Below, one piece after another: positions 54,609 through 62,443 of a stretch of 64,000 nt of DNA. Below the pieces are notes generated by a model. That model did no database searches. It was given only the letters and a program-made list of their open reading frames with translations, and had not been told where the DNA came from. Position numbers and translations under genes: made by a program. The DNA lies in assembly GCA_017849555.1 (NCBI GenBank), contig JAFIGU010000055.1:1-64000 (forward strand). Direction: 5' to 3'. Each line of letters opens with the position of its first letter. The stretch's first letter is position 1. This stretch comes from Sphingomonas sp. GTDB taxonomy: Bacteria > Pseudomonadota > Alphaproteobacteria > Sphingomonadales > Sphingomonadaceae.

Positions 54609-54659
54609 TGTCGGTTCGTTGCGAAAACGGTTCGACAAGGGTTTCGCTCCAGCGAAAAA

Positions 54660-55229
54660 TCAGATCAGAGCAATCGAGCGCAGCCCGATGATCACCCCGC
54701 TCAATGTCAGGATCGCGGCGCTGGCGGTGCAGATCAGCCGCCGCGGCAGCGCCATCCAGCGCGCCTCGCCGATCACGATCGCCGGCACGACCACCGTCAA
54801 CGCCCCCAGCGTCGCCCCCGCCGCCGCCAGCCACGGCAAAGGGGAGCGCGCGGCGAGCGCGGCGGCGACGAACTGCATCCGATCGCCGAAAATCATGATC
54901 GCCAGCCCGAGCGCGCTCGTACCGAACGGGCCGAGCCGCCAGCCCGTCAGCCGGTCGGGCGCTTTCTGGCGCCACGAGACGCCGAGCCCGGCGAGGATAA
55001 GCGACAAGGCGAGCAGCAGCCCGCGCGCTTCGGGCGAGAGCAGCGGCGCGACGAGGATACCGCCGAGCGCGCCCAACATGTAATTGCCGAGAAACGCCAG
55101 CGCGGCGGCGGCGATGACCAGCCCGCGCGCGGCGCGATAGCGGTCGGCCAGAATCGCTGCGAGCCACGGCGTGCGGTCCCCCGCGACGCACAAGGCGCCG
55201 AGCACCAGCCCGGCCATCAGCGCGTCCAT
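54660..55229 (-). CDS. GDT1/TMEM165-like cation transporter, divergent
   Basis: A 189-residue membrane protein with six helices in two similar halves, the layout of the GDT1 (UPF0016) family, which moves Mn or Ca and protons. The family motif E-x-G-D-[KR]-[TS] appears as VAGDRT in the first half and IFGDRM in the second, so the Glu is missing in both and the Thr/Ser is lost in the second. It may transport a different ion or be inactive. It precedes Dps on the same strand. Confidence 0.65.
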   Translation of the reverse strand: MDALMAGLVLGALCVAGDRTPWLAAILADRYRAARGLVIAAAALAFLGNYMLGALGGILVAPLLSPEARGLLLALSLILAGLGVSWRQKAPDRLTGWRLGPFGTSALGLAIMIFGDRMQFVAAALAARSPLPWLAAAGATLGALTVVVPAIVIGEARWMALPRRLICTASAAILTLSGVIIGLRSIALI

Positions 55230-55247
55230 CGGCGCGCCCCCGTCGGG

Positions 55248-55553
55248 TTAGGCGAAACGGACCTGGCAGGCGGCGGCGAAAGCGTCTGACGTAGCGGCAT
55301 CTTGGCAATCGCTATGCACTGCCTCGTCGAGCATCGCGAGCCAATCGTGCACCAAGACACCCTGTTCGCCGCGCGCCAGCGCCGATTCGAGGAGATGCGC
55401 CACCGTCACCGCCGGCAACATGTTGTTATGATGCGCGATGCGACGAATCGCATCGATCTCCCGTGCCAGCGCGGCGGCCCCGCGGCGAGGCGCGATCGCG
55501 GCGATCCGGCGGGCCAATTCTCCCCGGATTTCAGCTACATCGTCGTTGGGCAT
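55248..55553 (-). CDS. Conserved-looking hypothetical protein
   Basis: A 101-residue helical protein with EIDAIRRIAHHNNMLPAVTVAHLLESALARG. The HHNN segment and even spacing of hydrophobics suggest a four-helix fold, but no family is recognised. It ends 19 bases before the GDT1-like gene on the same strand and probably shares its transcript. Frame quality is good and the start has no competitor. Confidence 0.65.
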   Translation of the reverse strand: MPNDDVAEIRGELARRIAAIAPRRGAAALAREIDAIRRIAHHNNMLPAVTVAHLLESALARGEQGVLVHDWLAMLDEAVHSDCQDAATSDAFAAACQVRFA

Positions 55554-55622
55554 GACCTTGTCCTCCCCCGTGGGGAGAAGGATGCGCCGACAGGGTAAAG
55601 GCTCGGTTAACCGCGTCGATGC

Positions 55623-55651
55623 TTGACATCGGGCGATGCGTCCGCCATGCG
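55623..55651 (+). promoter_or_regulatory. Likely rpmG promoter
   Basis: A perfect -35 TTGACA (55,623-55,628) is followed 17 bases later by CATGCG (55,646-55,651), a weak -10. The start of transcription would be near 55,658, giving a leader of about 60 bases before rpmG. Confidence 0.5.
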
Positions 55652-55718
55652 CCCGGGTCTGTCAGCGGCGCGCGCTTGCTCGTCGCTCTTTTTCGTTTCG
55701 CAAGCACAGGAATTGGTG

Positions 55719-55886
55719 ATGGCCAAGCCGACCACCGTCAAGATCAAGCTCGTCAGCTCGGCCGACACCGGCTTCTTCTATGTCACCAAGAAGAATCCGC
55801 GCACCAAGACCGAGAAGCTGTCGTTCAACAAGTACGACCCGGTCGTGCGCAAGCACGTCGAGTTCAAGGAAGCCAAGATCAAGTAA
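55719..55886 (+). CDS. rpmG: 50S ribosomal protein L33, zinc-free type
   Basis: A 55-residue product starting [21 protein letters not shown] and containing [20 protein letters not shown], the L33 pattern. It has no Cys pairs, so it is the zinc-free form. The ATG at 55,719 is chosen from an open frame that extends upstream. It has its own promoter candidate and a clear terminator, so it is a single-gene unit. Confidence 0.96.
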   Translation: MAKPTTVKIKLVSSADTGFFYVTKKNPRTKTEKLSFNKYDPVVRKHVEFKEAKIK

Positions 55887-55941
55887 CGCGCGCGGCGCGG
55901 GTTTCGCGCCGCCGGCGATACGGATGTTGCGCCGACATGAA

Positions 55942-55974
55942 GGAGCCGCGGGCTTGGGCCGGCGGCTCTTTTCT
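55942..55974 (+). terminator. Intrinsic terminator after rpmG
   Basis: GAGCCGC (55,943-55,949) pairs with GCGGCTC (55,962-55,968), with extra GGC-GCC pairing in the loop, and is followed by TTTTCTC. This is a standard Rho-independent terminator for the rpmG transcript. Confidence 0.75.
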
Positions 55975-56038
55975 CGTGCGTGGCATCTGCCCCGTTCGCC
56001 CGAACGGGCAATAGGTGATCCCGATAGAGGCGCGCGCG

Positions 56039-56401
56039 CTAAACCAGCGCGCCCACCGCATCCATGAATCGCGCGAGGCTGATCGGCTTCGACACATAGG
56101 CCGCGGCGCCCGCCGCGCGGATGCGTTCCTCGTCGTCGCGCCCGGCATAGGCGGTCACCGCCATCACCGGGATATCGCGCAGCCCCTCGTCGGCCTTGAG
56201 CGCGACGATCAACTCGTGCCCGGTGACATAGGGCATCTGGATATCCATCACGATCAGATCAGGGGCGAAGGTGCGTGCGCGATCGAGCGCCTCGCGCCCG
56301 TCGCGCACCGGCTCCGCGGCATATTCGTGCGCGCGCAGCAGATCGCAGAACAGTTTCAGATTGAGTTCGTTGTCCTCGACAACGAGCACCCTTTTTGCCA
56401 C
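56039..56401 (-). CDS. DivK-like single-domain response regulator
   Basis: A 120-residue receiver with no output domain. It has E9/D10 in VVEDNELNLKLF, the phospho-acceptor D53 in VMDIQMPYVTG, the TAY block and the K in YVSKPIS. The sequence ELNLKLFCDLL after the first strand is the DivK pattern. DivK controls cell-cycle kinases in alphaproteobacteria. The start is a GTG at 56,401 with GGGGGA upstream; no ATG is available near. A PleD-type partner, common downstream, is not on this strand here. Confidence 0.85.
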   Translation of the reverse strand: MAKRVLVVEDNELNLKLFCDLLRAHEYAAEPVRDGREALDRARTFAPDLIVMDIQMPYVTGHELIVALKADEGLRDIPVMAVTAYAGRDDEERIRAAGAAAYVSKPISLARFMDAVGALV

Positions 56402-56465
56402 GCGAAATCGTCCCCCAGGCTGATTGGCTAAATAGGCAATGCGCGAAGCCGATACAAATGAAGAC

Positions 56466-56711
56466 ATGCATACGCTGGCGCTGGGTGCGCTGGCATGGAC
56501 GCTGGGCGAGCCGAGGCGTGCCGAGCGGCTGATCGCGCTGACCGGGCTCGCGCCCGACGACCTGCGCGCGCGCGTCGGCGATGCGACGGTGCTGGCGGCG
56601 TGCCTCGGGTTTCTCGAGGGGCATGAGCCCGATCTGATCGCCTGCGCCGCGGCGCTGGGGGTCGCACCCGAGCGGCTCGTCGCGGCGCGAAGCGGGCTGG
56701 AGGCGGCATGA
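56466..56711 (+). CDS. DUF3572-family protein
   Basis: An 81-residue protein with ALAWTLGEPRRAERLIALTGL and LAPDDLRARVGDATVLAACLGFLEGHEPDLI in the DUF3572 layout, a small helical alphaproteobacterial family next to divK. Its function is unknown. The ATG at 56,466 is preferred; one at 56,439 would add nine residues. It is divergent from the DivK-like gene and overlaps the HAD gene by 4 bases. Confidence 0.8.
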   Translation: MHTLALGALAWTLGEPRRAERLIALTGLAPDDLRARVGDATVLAACLGFLEGHEPDLIACAAALGVAPERLVAARSGLEAA

Positions 56712-57337
56712 CCGCGCGGCCGCTGCTGATCTGCGATTGCGACGAGGTGCTGCTGCATATGGTGCGGCATTTCGGGGTGTGGCTGGGCGAGGCGCACGAT
56801 ATCGAATTCGAGCCGCGTTCGTGGGAGTTGACGCGCAACATGCGGCGGCGCTCGTCGGACACGCCGGTGACGCGCGAGGAGATGCTCGGCTTCATCACCG
56901 GCTTCTTCCCCGCGGAGATGCACCGCCAGACGCTCGTGCCGCATGCACGCGAGGCGCTGGCGACGCTCGCCGAGCAGGCCGATATCGTGATCCTCACCAA
57001 TCTTGCCGACGAGTGCCGCGCACCACGCATCGCGCAGCTCGCCGCCTTCGGGATCGCGCATCGCGTCGAATGCAACCAGGGCGGGAAAGGCGGCCCGGTC
57101 GCACGGCTGGTGGCGGAACATGGCGATCCGGTGACGGTGTTCGTCGACGATCTGCCGCATCACCACGCCTCGGTCGCCGAATATGCGCCGCAGGTCCACC
57201 GGCTGCATATGGTGTCGGAACCGACGCTGGCCCCCGGCGTGCCGCCCGCGCCCGAGGCGCATGCGCGGATCGACGACTGGCGCGAGGCCGAGGTGTGGAT
57301 CGCCGCGCGCTTCGCCGCGGGGGTTGGTGCCCGTTGA
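56708..57337 (+). CDS. HAD-superfamily hydrolase-like protein
   Basis: A 209-residue protein with the HAD motifs: the nucleophile pair D10/D12 in ICDCDEVLL, the Thr in VILTNLAD, a Lys in GGKGGPV and the acids in VFVDDLPHH. The cap region lies between motifs 1 and 2. Substrates of such proteins are usually small phosphate esters. It overlaps the DUF3572 gene by 4 bases, so the two are co-translated. Confidence 0.85.
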   Translation: MTARPLLICDCDEVLLHMVRHFGVWLGEAHDIEFEPRSWELTRNMRRRSSDTPVTREEMLGFITGFFPAEMHRQTLVPHAREALATLAEQADIVILTNLADECRAPRIAQLAAFGIAHRVECNQGGKGGPVARLVAEHGDPVTVFVDDLPHHHASVAEYAPQVHRLHMVSEPTLAPGVPPAPEAHARIDDWREAEVWIAARFAAGVGAR

Positions 57338-57350
57338 AGCTAGCTTTTTT

Positions 57351-57434
57351 CGTCATGCCGGATTTGATCCGGCATCCAGCGCAACGAGCGACGGCCCATG
57401 CGACTTTGGATGCCGGGTCGAGCCCGGCATGACG
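57351..57434. repeat. Composite REP-like element
   Basis: Two hairpins, ATGCCGGAT with ATCCGGCAT (57,355-57,375) and ATGCCGGG with CCCGGCAT (57,410-57,430), lie inside a larger inverted repeat CGTCATGCCGG/CCGGCATGACG at 57,351-57,434. It fills most of the gap between the HAD and RidA genes. It is the largest of the dispersed palindromes in the window. Confidence 0.65.
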
Positions 57435-57499
57435 GTTGGGCGCGCGCGTGTGGCTGCGGGGATTGACCGACTCAACGCCCGCGTGGTGAAGCTTCCGGC

Positions 57500-57979
57500 A
57501 TGACCGAACGTATCGATCGCAAGCTGGCCGAACTCGGCCTCTCCCTTCCCGAAGCCGCGGCGCCGGTCGCGGCCTATGTCCCGACGGTGCTGTCGGGCAA
57601 TCTGCTGCATATCTCCGGGCAATTGCCGTTCAAGGACGGTAAGGTCGTCACCGGCCGGCTCGGCGAGGGGCTCAGCGTCGGGGAAGGCCAGGATGCCGCG
57701 CAGCGTTGCGCGCTGATGCTCGTCGCGCAGGTAAAGGCCGCGATCGGCGATCTCGGGCGGGTCAAGCGCATCGTCAAGCTCGGCGTGTTCATCAATTCGC
57801 ACGGTGATTTCACCGATCAGCCCAAGGTCGCCAATGGCGCGAGCGAGTTGATGGTCGCGCTGTTCGGCGATGCCGGCAAGCATGCGCGGTCGGCGGTGGG
57901 CGTGCCCGTGCTGCCGCTCGGCGCGGCGGTCGAGGTCGACGCGATCGTCGAAGTCGGGGAGTCGCCGCTCGCGTCTTGA
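57500..57979 (+). CDS. RidA/YjgF-family protein
   Basis: A 159-residue protein of the RidA superfamily, which hydrolyses reactive enamine/imine intermediates. The family blocks are legible: [38 protein letters not shown] and [19 protein letters not shown]. The catalytic Arg position of RidA near the end, usually R in PxxxxxE context, is replaced here by a Leu-rich stretch, so it may belong to a subgroup without the deaminase activity. It lies upstream of the GNAT-like gene. Confidence 0.88.
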   Translation: MTERIDRKLAELGLSLPEAAAPVAAYVPTVLSGNLLHISGQLPFKDGKVVTGRLGEGLSVGEGQDAAQRCALMLVAQVKAAIGDLGRVKRIVKLGVFINSHGDFTDQPKVANGASELMVALFGDAGKHARSAVGVPVLPLGAAVEVDAIVEVGESPLAS

Positions 57980-58036
57980 GCGCGGGCTGGTTTTTCCTAA
58001 ATTGGGCGGGATGACGTTCCCCCCAGCGTTTCCGCA

Positions 58037-59167
58037 ATGAGCTCCATCACCGCGCGTATGGTGGAGGGCGTCTCCGCGATCCCGGCGGCGGATTGGGATG
58101 CGTGCGCCGGGACGGGCAATCCGTTCGTCGGCCACGCCTTCCTTTCCGCGCTCGAGGAATCGGGCAGCGTCGACGCGCGCAGCGGGTGGCAGCCGCTGCC
58201 GGTGGTGGTCGATGGCGCGGACGGGCGCCCGGCAGGGATCGCGCCGAGCTATGCCAAGAGCCACAGCCAGGGCGAATATGTCTTCGACCACGCCTGGGCC
58301 GATGCGTGGGAGCGCGCGGGCGGGCGTTATTATCCCAAGTTGCAGATCGCCGCGCCCTTTACCCCGGTGCCGGGGCCGCGACTGCTGCTGCGCGACGCGG
58401 CGGTCGCGCCCGCGCTGATCGCCGCGCTGGAGGCGGTGACTGACCGGCACCAGCTTTCCTCCGCCCACGCCACCTTCGTCGCCCCCGATCAGGTGCCGCT
58501 GTTCGAGGCGGCGGGGTGGCTGGTCCGGCAGGGGACGCAATATCACTGGCGCAATCAGGGTTATGCCGGGTTCGACGATTTCCTCGCCGAGCTTTCCAGC
58601 CGCAAGCGCAAGGCGATCCGCAAGGAGCGCGCGGCGGCGGTGGCGGGGCTCACGATCCGCCACCTCACCGGCGCCGAGATCGGCGAGCGCGAATGGGATG
58701 CCTTCTGGGGCTTCTACCAGGATACGGGCAGCCGCAAATGGGGCCGGCCCTATCTGACGCGCGCTTTCTTTCCGCTGCTCGGGGAGAAGATGGGCGATCG
58801 TGTGCTGCTGATCCTCGCCGAGCGCGACGGGCGACCGATCGCCGGCGCGCTCAACCTGATCGGCGATGAAGCGATCTACGGCCGCTATTGGGGCTGCGTC
58901 GAGGAGGTGCCCTTCCTCCATTTCGAATTATGCTATTATCAGGCGATCGATGCCGCGATCGCGCGCGGGCTGGCGACGGTCGAGGCCGGGGCGCAGGGCG
59001 AGCATAAGCTGGCGCGCGGCTATGCCCCGGTGGCGACCTTTTCCGCGCATTATTTGCCCGATCCCGGCTTCCGCCGCGCGGTGGCCGATTTCCTCGAGCG
59101 TGAGCGCGACGCGATCGAGCAGGATCGCGCCTTCCTCAACCAGATGACGCCGTTCAGGAGGGGTTAG
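58037..59167 (+). CDS. GNAT-like N-acyltransferase (COG3146 type)
   Basis: A 376-residue protein of the GNAT superfamily. The blocks SRKRKAIRKERAAA and GRYWGCVEEVPFLHFELCYYQAI, with the later EAGAQGEHKLARGYAP, fit the COG3146/DUF482 group, thought to be acyltransferases. The real substrate is unknown. Its 3' end overlaps the convergent membrane-protein gene by 14 bases. Confidence 0.82.
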   Translation: MSSITARMVEGVSAIPAADWDACAGTGNPFVGHAFLSALEESGSVDARSGWQPLPVVVDGADGRPAGIAPSYAKSHSQGEYVFDHAWADAWERAGGRYYPKLQIAAPFTPVPGPRLLLRDAAVAPALIAALEAVTDRHQLSSAHATFVAPDQVPLFEAAGWLVRQGTQYHWRNQGYAGFDDFLAELSSRKRKAIRKERAAAVAGLTIRHLTGAEIGEREWDAFWGFYQDTGSRKWGRPYLTRAFFPLLGEKMGDRVLLILAERDGRPIAGALNLIGDEAIYGRYWGCVEEVPFLHFELCYYQAIDAAIARGLATVEAGAQGEHKLARGYAPVATFSAHYLPDPGFRRAVADFLERERDAIEQDRAFLNQMTPFRRG

Positions 59168-60848
59168 CCGCCGCTTTCGCCTTCTCCGCCGCGGCCGCCT
59201 CCGCCGCGCGCTTGCGGCGGATCAGGTCGCGCAGTTCGAGCAATCGTTTGGGGATCAGTTCGCTGTCAGCGATATCGGGCGCGGGCTTGGTGTGATCGAC
59301 CTTGAGCAGCGCGCTCGTCCCGTCCGCGGAGCGCCAGATCGGCACGAGGTCGCTGGCGTAGCTCGGATCGAACGGGGCGGTGCGGATCAGCCAGACGTAA
59401 TCGAAGGCGTCTCGCGGGAAGCGCGCCATCGAATAGCCGATCGGCCGCCACCATTCGCGCAGGCACCAGCGCGTCGTGGTGATTTGCGATGGATCGTGCG
59501 CGAACCCGCCGGCGATCGTGTAACGCGCGGTGAGCAGTTGCGCGCCGGCCATCGACCATTGATCGTTGGTATAGGCGAGCTTCCGTTCCAGCGCGAGTGC
59601 GGGAAGATGCTCGAGCCGGGACATGCGCCATTCGTTACGGCAGCTGTAGCCGACAAAGCTCACCACCCGCGCGCCCACGGGCAGCTTTTCGAGCGCGGCG
59701 AGCTCGGTGCGATAATCGTGCGCGAACATCCAATAGCTGATCGTCGTCCCGCCCATCCGCGCGAGGAAGAAGGCCAGCCCGAGCACCGCGAGCACCCCGG
59801 CGTGGCGCAGCGACATGGTGCGACGCGGGCGGATCGCGATCACCGCGATCGCGATGACATAGGGCGCGAGCCGCATATCGGCATAGGCCGAGCCGAACAC
59901 GATCCGCGGCAACAGCAGGAAGACCGCGGTGAGGAACAGCGCCGATAACGCGAGGTTGCGCGAATATTCGATCGCCGGGTCACGGATCCCCTTGAGCAAC
60001 AGCAGATAGAGCAGGGCGGCACCGGCGACGTCCCACGCCAGCCAGCGGTCGCGCAGCACCATCAGCAGCCATTGCGTCTTGGCGTGCCAGTCGAACCAGT
60101 CGGTGGTCTGCCCGGTGACATGATCGCCCGAGCGCCACAGGATCATCATCAGGATCGGCAGCGACAGCGGGATGCAATGCAGCCCGGCGCGGAACCAGCT
60201 GGCGAACCAATGCCCCGATCCTGCATCCTTACGCCGATCATGCTCGCGGATCATCTCGGCCGAGAAGGCGAGCACCCCGAGCACGCCCCAGCCGAAGGTA
60301 TGGCATAGCCACAGCAGGCACGATGCGGGGATGAAGATCGCCGCGCGCAGCCGGAAACGCCGCAGCCGCCCGAGCCTCAGCCACAAGGCGAACAGGCACA
60401 AGGCGAGCGCCATCGACAGCGCGAAATTGGCGAAGCCGAACTGGAACGGATAGCAATAAGCGAGCGGCAGCGCGAACAGCGCGGTCGGCGGGATGCGGCC
60501 ATGCACCTCGCGCGCGATCCACAACAGCCCCGCGACGGTGAGCGCGGGGATCGCCATGATGATCAGCTTCACCCCCAGTTCGAGCCCGAACAGCTTGGCA
60601 AAGGGGATGATGAGCAGATCGATGCCGAGATTGCCGATCAGCGACCAGCGGAAATTATACCATTGGCTGAGCCACGGCGCGGCGTCGAGCGACAGCTGGA
60701 CGCGATAGCGCCCCATATGCCCGGGCAGATCGACCAGCGGCGGAATCTCAGGCCAGATCAGCGGCACGATAGCAATCAGTGCTGCGGCCGCCACGAACCA
60801 GCGGGTTTGCCACCAGCGCGGCGGGTCGTCAGGTATATCCCCCATCAT
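59154..60848 (-). CDS. Large multi-pass membrane protein, paralogue 1
   Basis: A 564-residue protein with about ten membrane helices and a soluble C-terminal part. It opens PPRWWQTRWFVAAAALIAIV and contains IPPLVDLPGHMGRYR and the YPFQFGFANFALSMALAL block. The next gene has the same blocks, so the two are tandem duplicates. The fold and spacing resemble GT-C glycosyltransferases, with D in VDLPGH as a candidate first-loop acid. The ATG at 60,848 is chosen because the frame upstream is low-complexity and basic. The C-terminal tail is Lys/Ala-rich. Confidence 0.75.
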   Translation of the reverse strand: MMGDIPDDPPRWWQTRWFVAAAALIAIVPLIWPEIPPLVDLPGHMGRYRVQLSLDAAPWLSQWYNFRWSLIGNLGIDLLIIPFAKLFGLELGVKLIIMAIPALTVAGLLWIAREVHGRIPPTALFALPLAYCYPFQFGFANFALSMALALCLFALWLRLGRLRRFRLRAAIFIPASCLLWLCHTFGWGVLGVLAFSAEMIREHDRRKDAGSGHWFASWFRAGLHCIPLSLPILMMILWRSGDHVTGQTTDWFDWHAKTQWLLMVLRDRWLAWDVAGAALLYLLLLKGIRDPAIEYSRNLALSALFLTAVFLLLPRIVFGSAYADMRLAPYVIAIAVIAIRPRRTMSLRHAGVLAVLGLAFFLARMGGTTISYWMFAHDYRTELAALEKLPVGARVVSFVGYSCRNEWRMSRLEHLPALALERKLAYTNDQWSMAGAQLLTARYTIAGGFAHDPSQITTTRWCLREWWRPIGYSMARFPRDAFDYVWLIRTAPFDPSYASDLVPIWRSADGTSALLKVDHTKPAPDIADSELIPKRLLELRDLIRRKRAAEAAAAEKAKAAANPS

Positions 60849-60934
60849 CTCGCGGGCGTTTCTAGGATGCAAAACCGGTGGGGACAATGGCGCGGGGCGG
60901 TCATCCCCTCGTTCCGACGCGAAAATCGGCGCCG

Positions 60935-62443
60935 TTACGGTTCGACGCGATAGAGCGCGGAGCGATCGTTCGACCAGATCAGCCGCACGTCGCGCGCCAG
61001 TCGCGGCCGGGCGGCGAAACCCATCGTCCAGACATAGCGGAAGGTTGTGCGATCGAAATCGCGGATCGCGGCGGCGAAATCGGTGGTGCGGGCTTCGCAC
61101 GGTCGCGGATAGACCAGTTGCGACGGATCGGCGAGATAGGGCGCCGCCTCGGGATGACGGGTGCGCAGCAATTGCTGCCCCGGCAATGCCCATTGGCCGT
61201 TCACGAATGCGTCGCGCCGGGCGATCGCGATCCCGTCGAGATGCTCCAGCCGATCGGAACGCCATTTGTCGCACGGCTCGTTCACCAGCACCAGGACGCC
61301 CGCGCCGCGCGGGATATGCGCCACCGCGGCGAGCGCGCTCTGCTGGGTGGAGGCGTATAGCAACATCGCCGCGGTGCTGGTCGCGGTGCGCAGCAGGAAG
61401 AAGCCCGTCGCGACCAGCGCGAGGCGCGGCGCGAGCTTGTCCGACGCGCCGGGGCGCGGGTGCACCGCGAGGATCGCGATCGCCACCGCAATCCCCAGCA
61501 TTCGCATATCGACATAAGCGCCGCCGAGCAGCAGCCGCGGCAGGGCGAGATAGGCCGCGAACCCGACCAGCGCGAGCGCGCCGAGCAATGGGTCGAAGCG
61601 GAAGCTCGCCCGATTGCGCACCGCCACCCAGAAAAAGAACACGATCGCCGTGACGCAGCCCGCGTCATAGGCCTGCCAGCGTTCGCGGAGCAGCGAGGCG
61701 AGCCAGCCGATCTTCATCAACCAGTTATAGGAAACGCCGTGATCAGGGCCGGCCGCACCGGTCAGCATTGGAAAGAGCGGGAGCGCCAGCGGGGCGCACA
61801 TCAGCGCGGCGCGCGCGGCGGCCCGCAGCCAGCCGTGCGACCGCAACCGCATCACCTCGGCGGTGAAGGCGAGGAGCCCGAACAGCCCCCAGCCGAAGCT
61901 GTGCGCCACCCACAACAGGCACGAGACGGGGATGAAGATCATCGCGCGCAGCGCCGGCCGATCGGCAAGCCGGATCCAGCTCGCCAGCGCGTGAAGCGCG
62001 AGCGCGGCCGCGAGCATGAAATTGACGAAGCCGAACTGGAACGGATATCCATAGGCCAGCGGAAAGGCGAGCGCCGCCGAGGGCGACAGGGTCCCCGTCG
62101 CCGCATGCGACAGGCGGATCAGCCCGGCGACGAACAGCGGCGGGATCGCCACCGTGATCAGCTTGGTCGCCAGCTCGACCCCGACCCATTTGGCGAGCGG
62201 GATGACCAGCAGATCCACCCCGAGATTGCCGATCGGCGCCCAATGATAATCCCAATGGCGCTGGAGATCGGCCGACCGCCAAAGGTCGATCGCAACGTGA
62301 TAGCGCCCGATGTGCCCCGGCACGTCGACCAGCGGCGGAATCGCCGGCCAGAGCAGCGGGACGGTCGACAGCAGGATGCAGACCCAGACGAACCCCGGGC
62401 CGATCCACCAGGTCCGCCGCGGCGCGGCGCTGGCTGGCGGCAT
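60935..62443 (-). CDS. Large multi-pass membrane protein, paralogue 2
   Basis: A 502-residue protein with about ten helices. It shares IPPLVDVPGHIGRYH and YPFQFGFVNFMLAAALAL with the next gene downstream (59,154-60,848). The ATG at 62,443 overlaps the stop of the STT3-like gene upstream by one base, so the two are coupled. It probably acts on a lipid-linked or surface glycan, but this is inferred from the GT-C-like layout only. Confidence 0.75.
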   Translation of the reverse strand: MPPASAAPRRTWWIGPGFVWVCILLSTVPLLWPAIPPLVDVPGHIGRYHVAIDLWRSADLQRHWDYHWAPIGNLGVDLLVIPLAKWVGVELATKLITVAIPPLFVAGLIRLSHAATGTLSPSAALAFPLAYGYPFQFGFVNFMLAAALALHALASWIRLADRPALRAMIFIPVSCLLWVAHSFGWGLFGLLAFTAEVMRLRSHGWLRAAARAALMCAPLALPLFPMLTGAAGPDHGVSYNWLMKIGWLASLLRERWQAYDAGCVTAIVFFFWVAVRNRASFRFDPLLGALALVGFAAYLALPRLLLGGAYVDMRMLGIAVAIAILAVHPRPGASDKLAPRLALVATGFFLLRTATSTAAMLLYASTQQSALAAVAHIPRGAGVLVLVNEPCDKWRSDRLEHLDGIAIARRDAFVNGQWALPGQQLLRTRHPEAAPYLADPSQLVYPRPCEARTTDFAAAIRDFDRTTFRYVWTMGFAARPRLARDVRLIWSNDRSALYRVEP

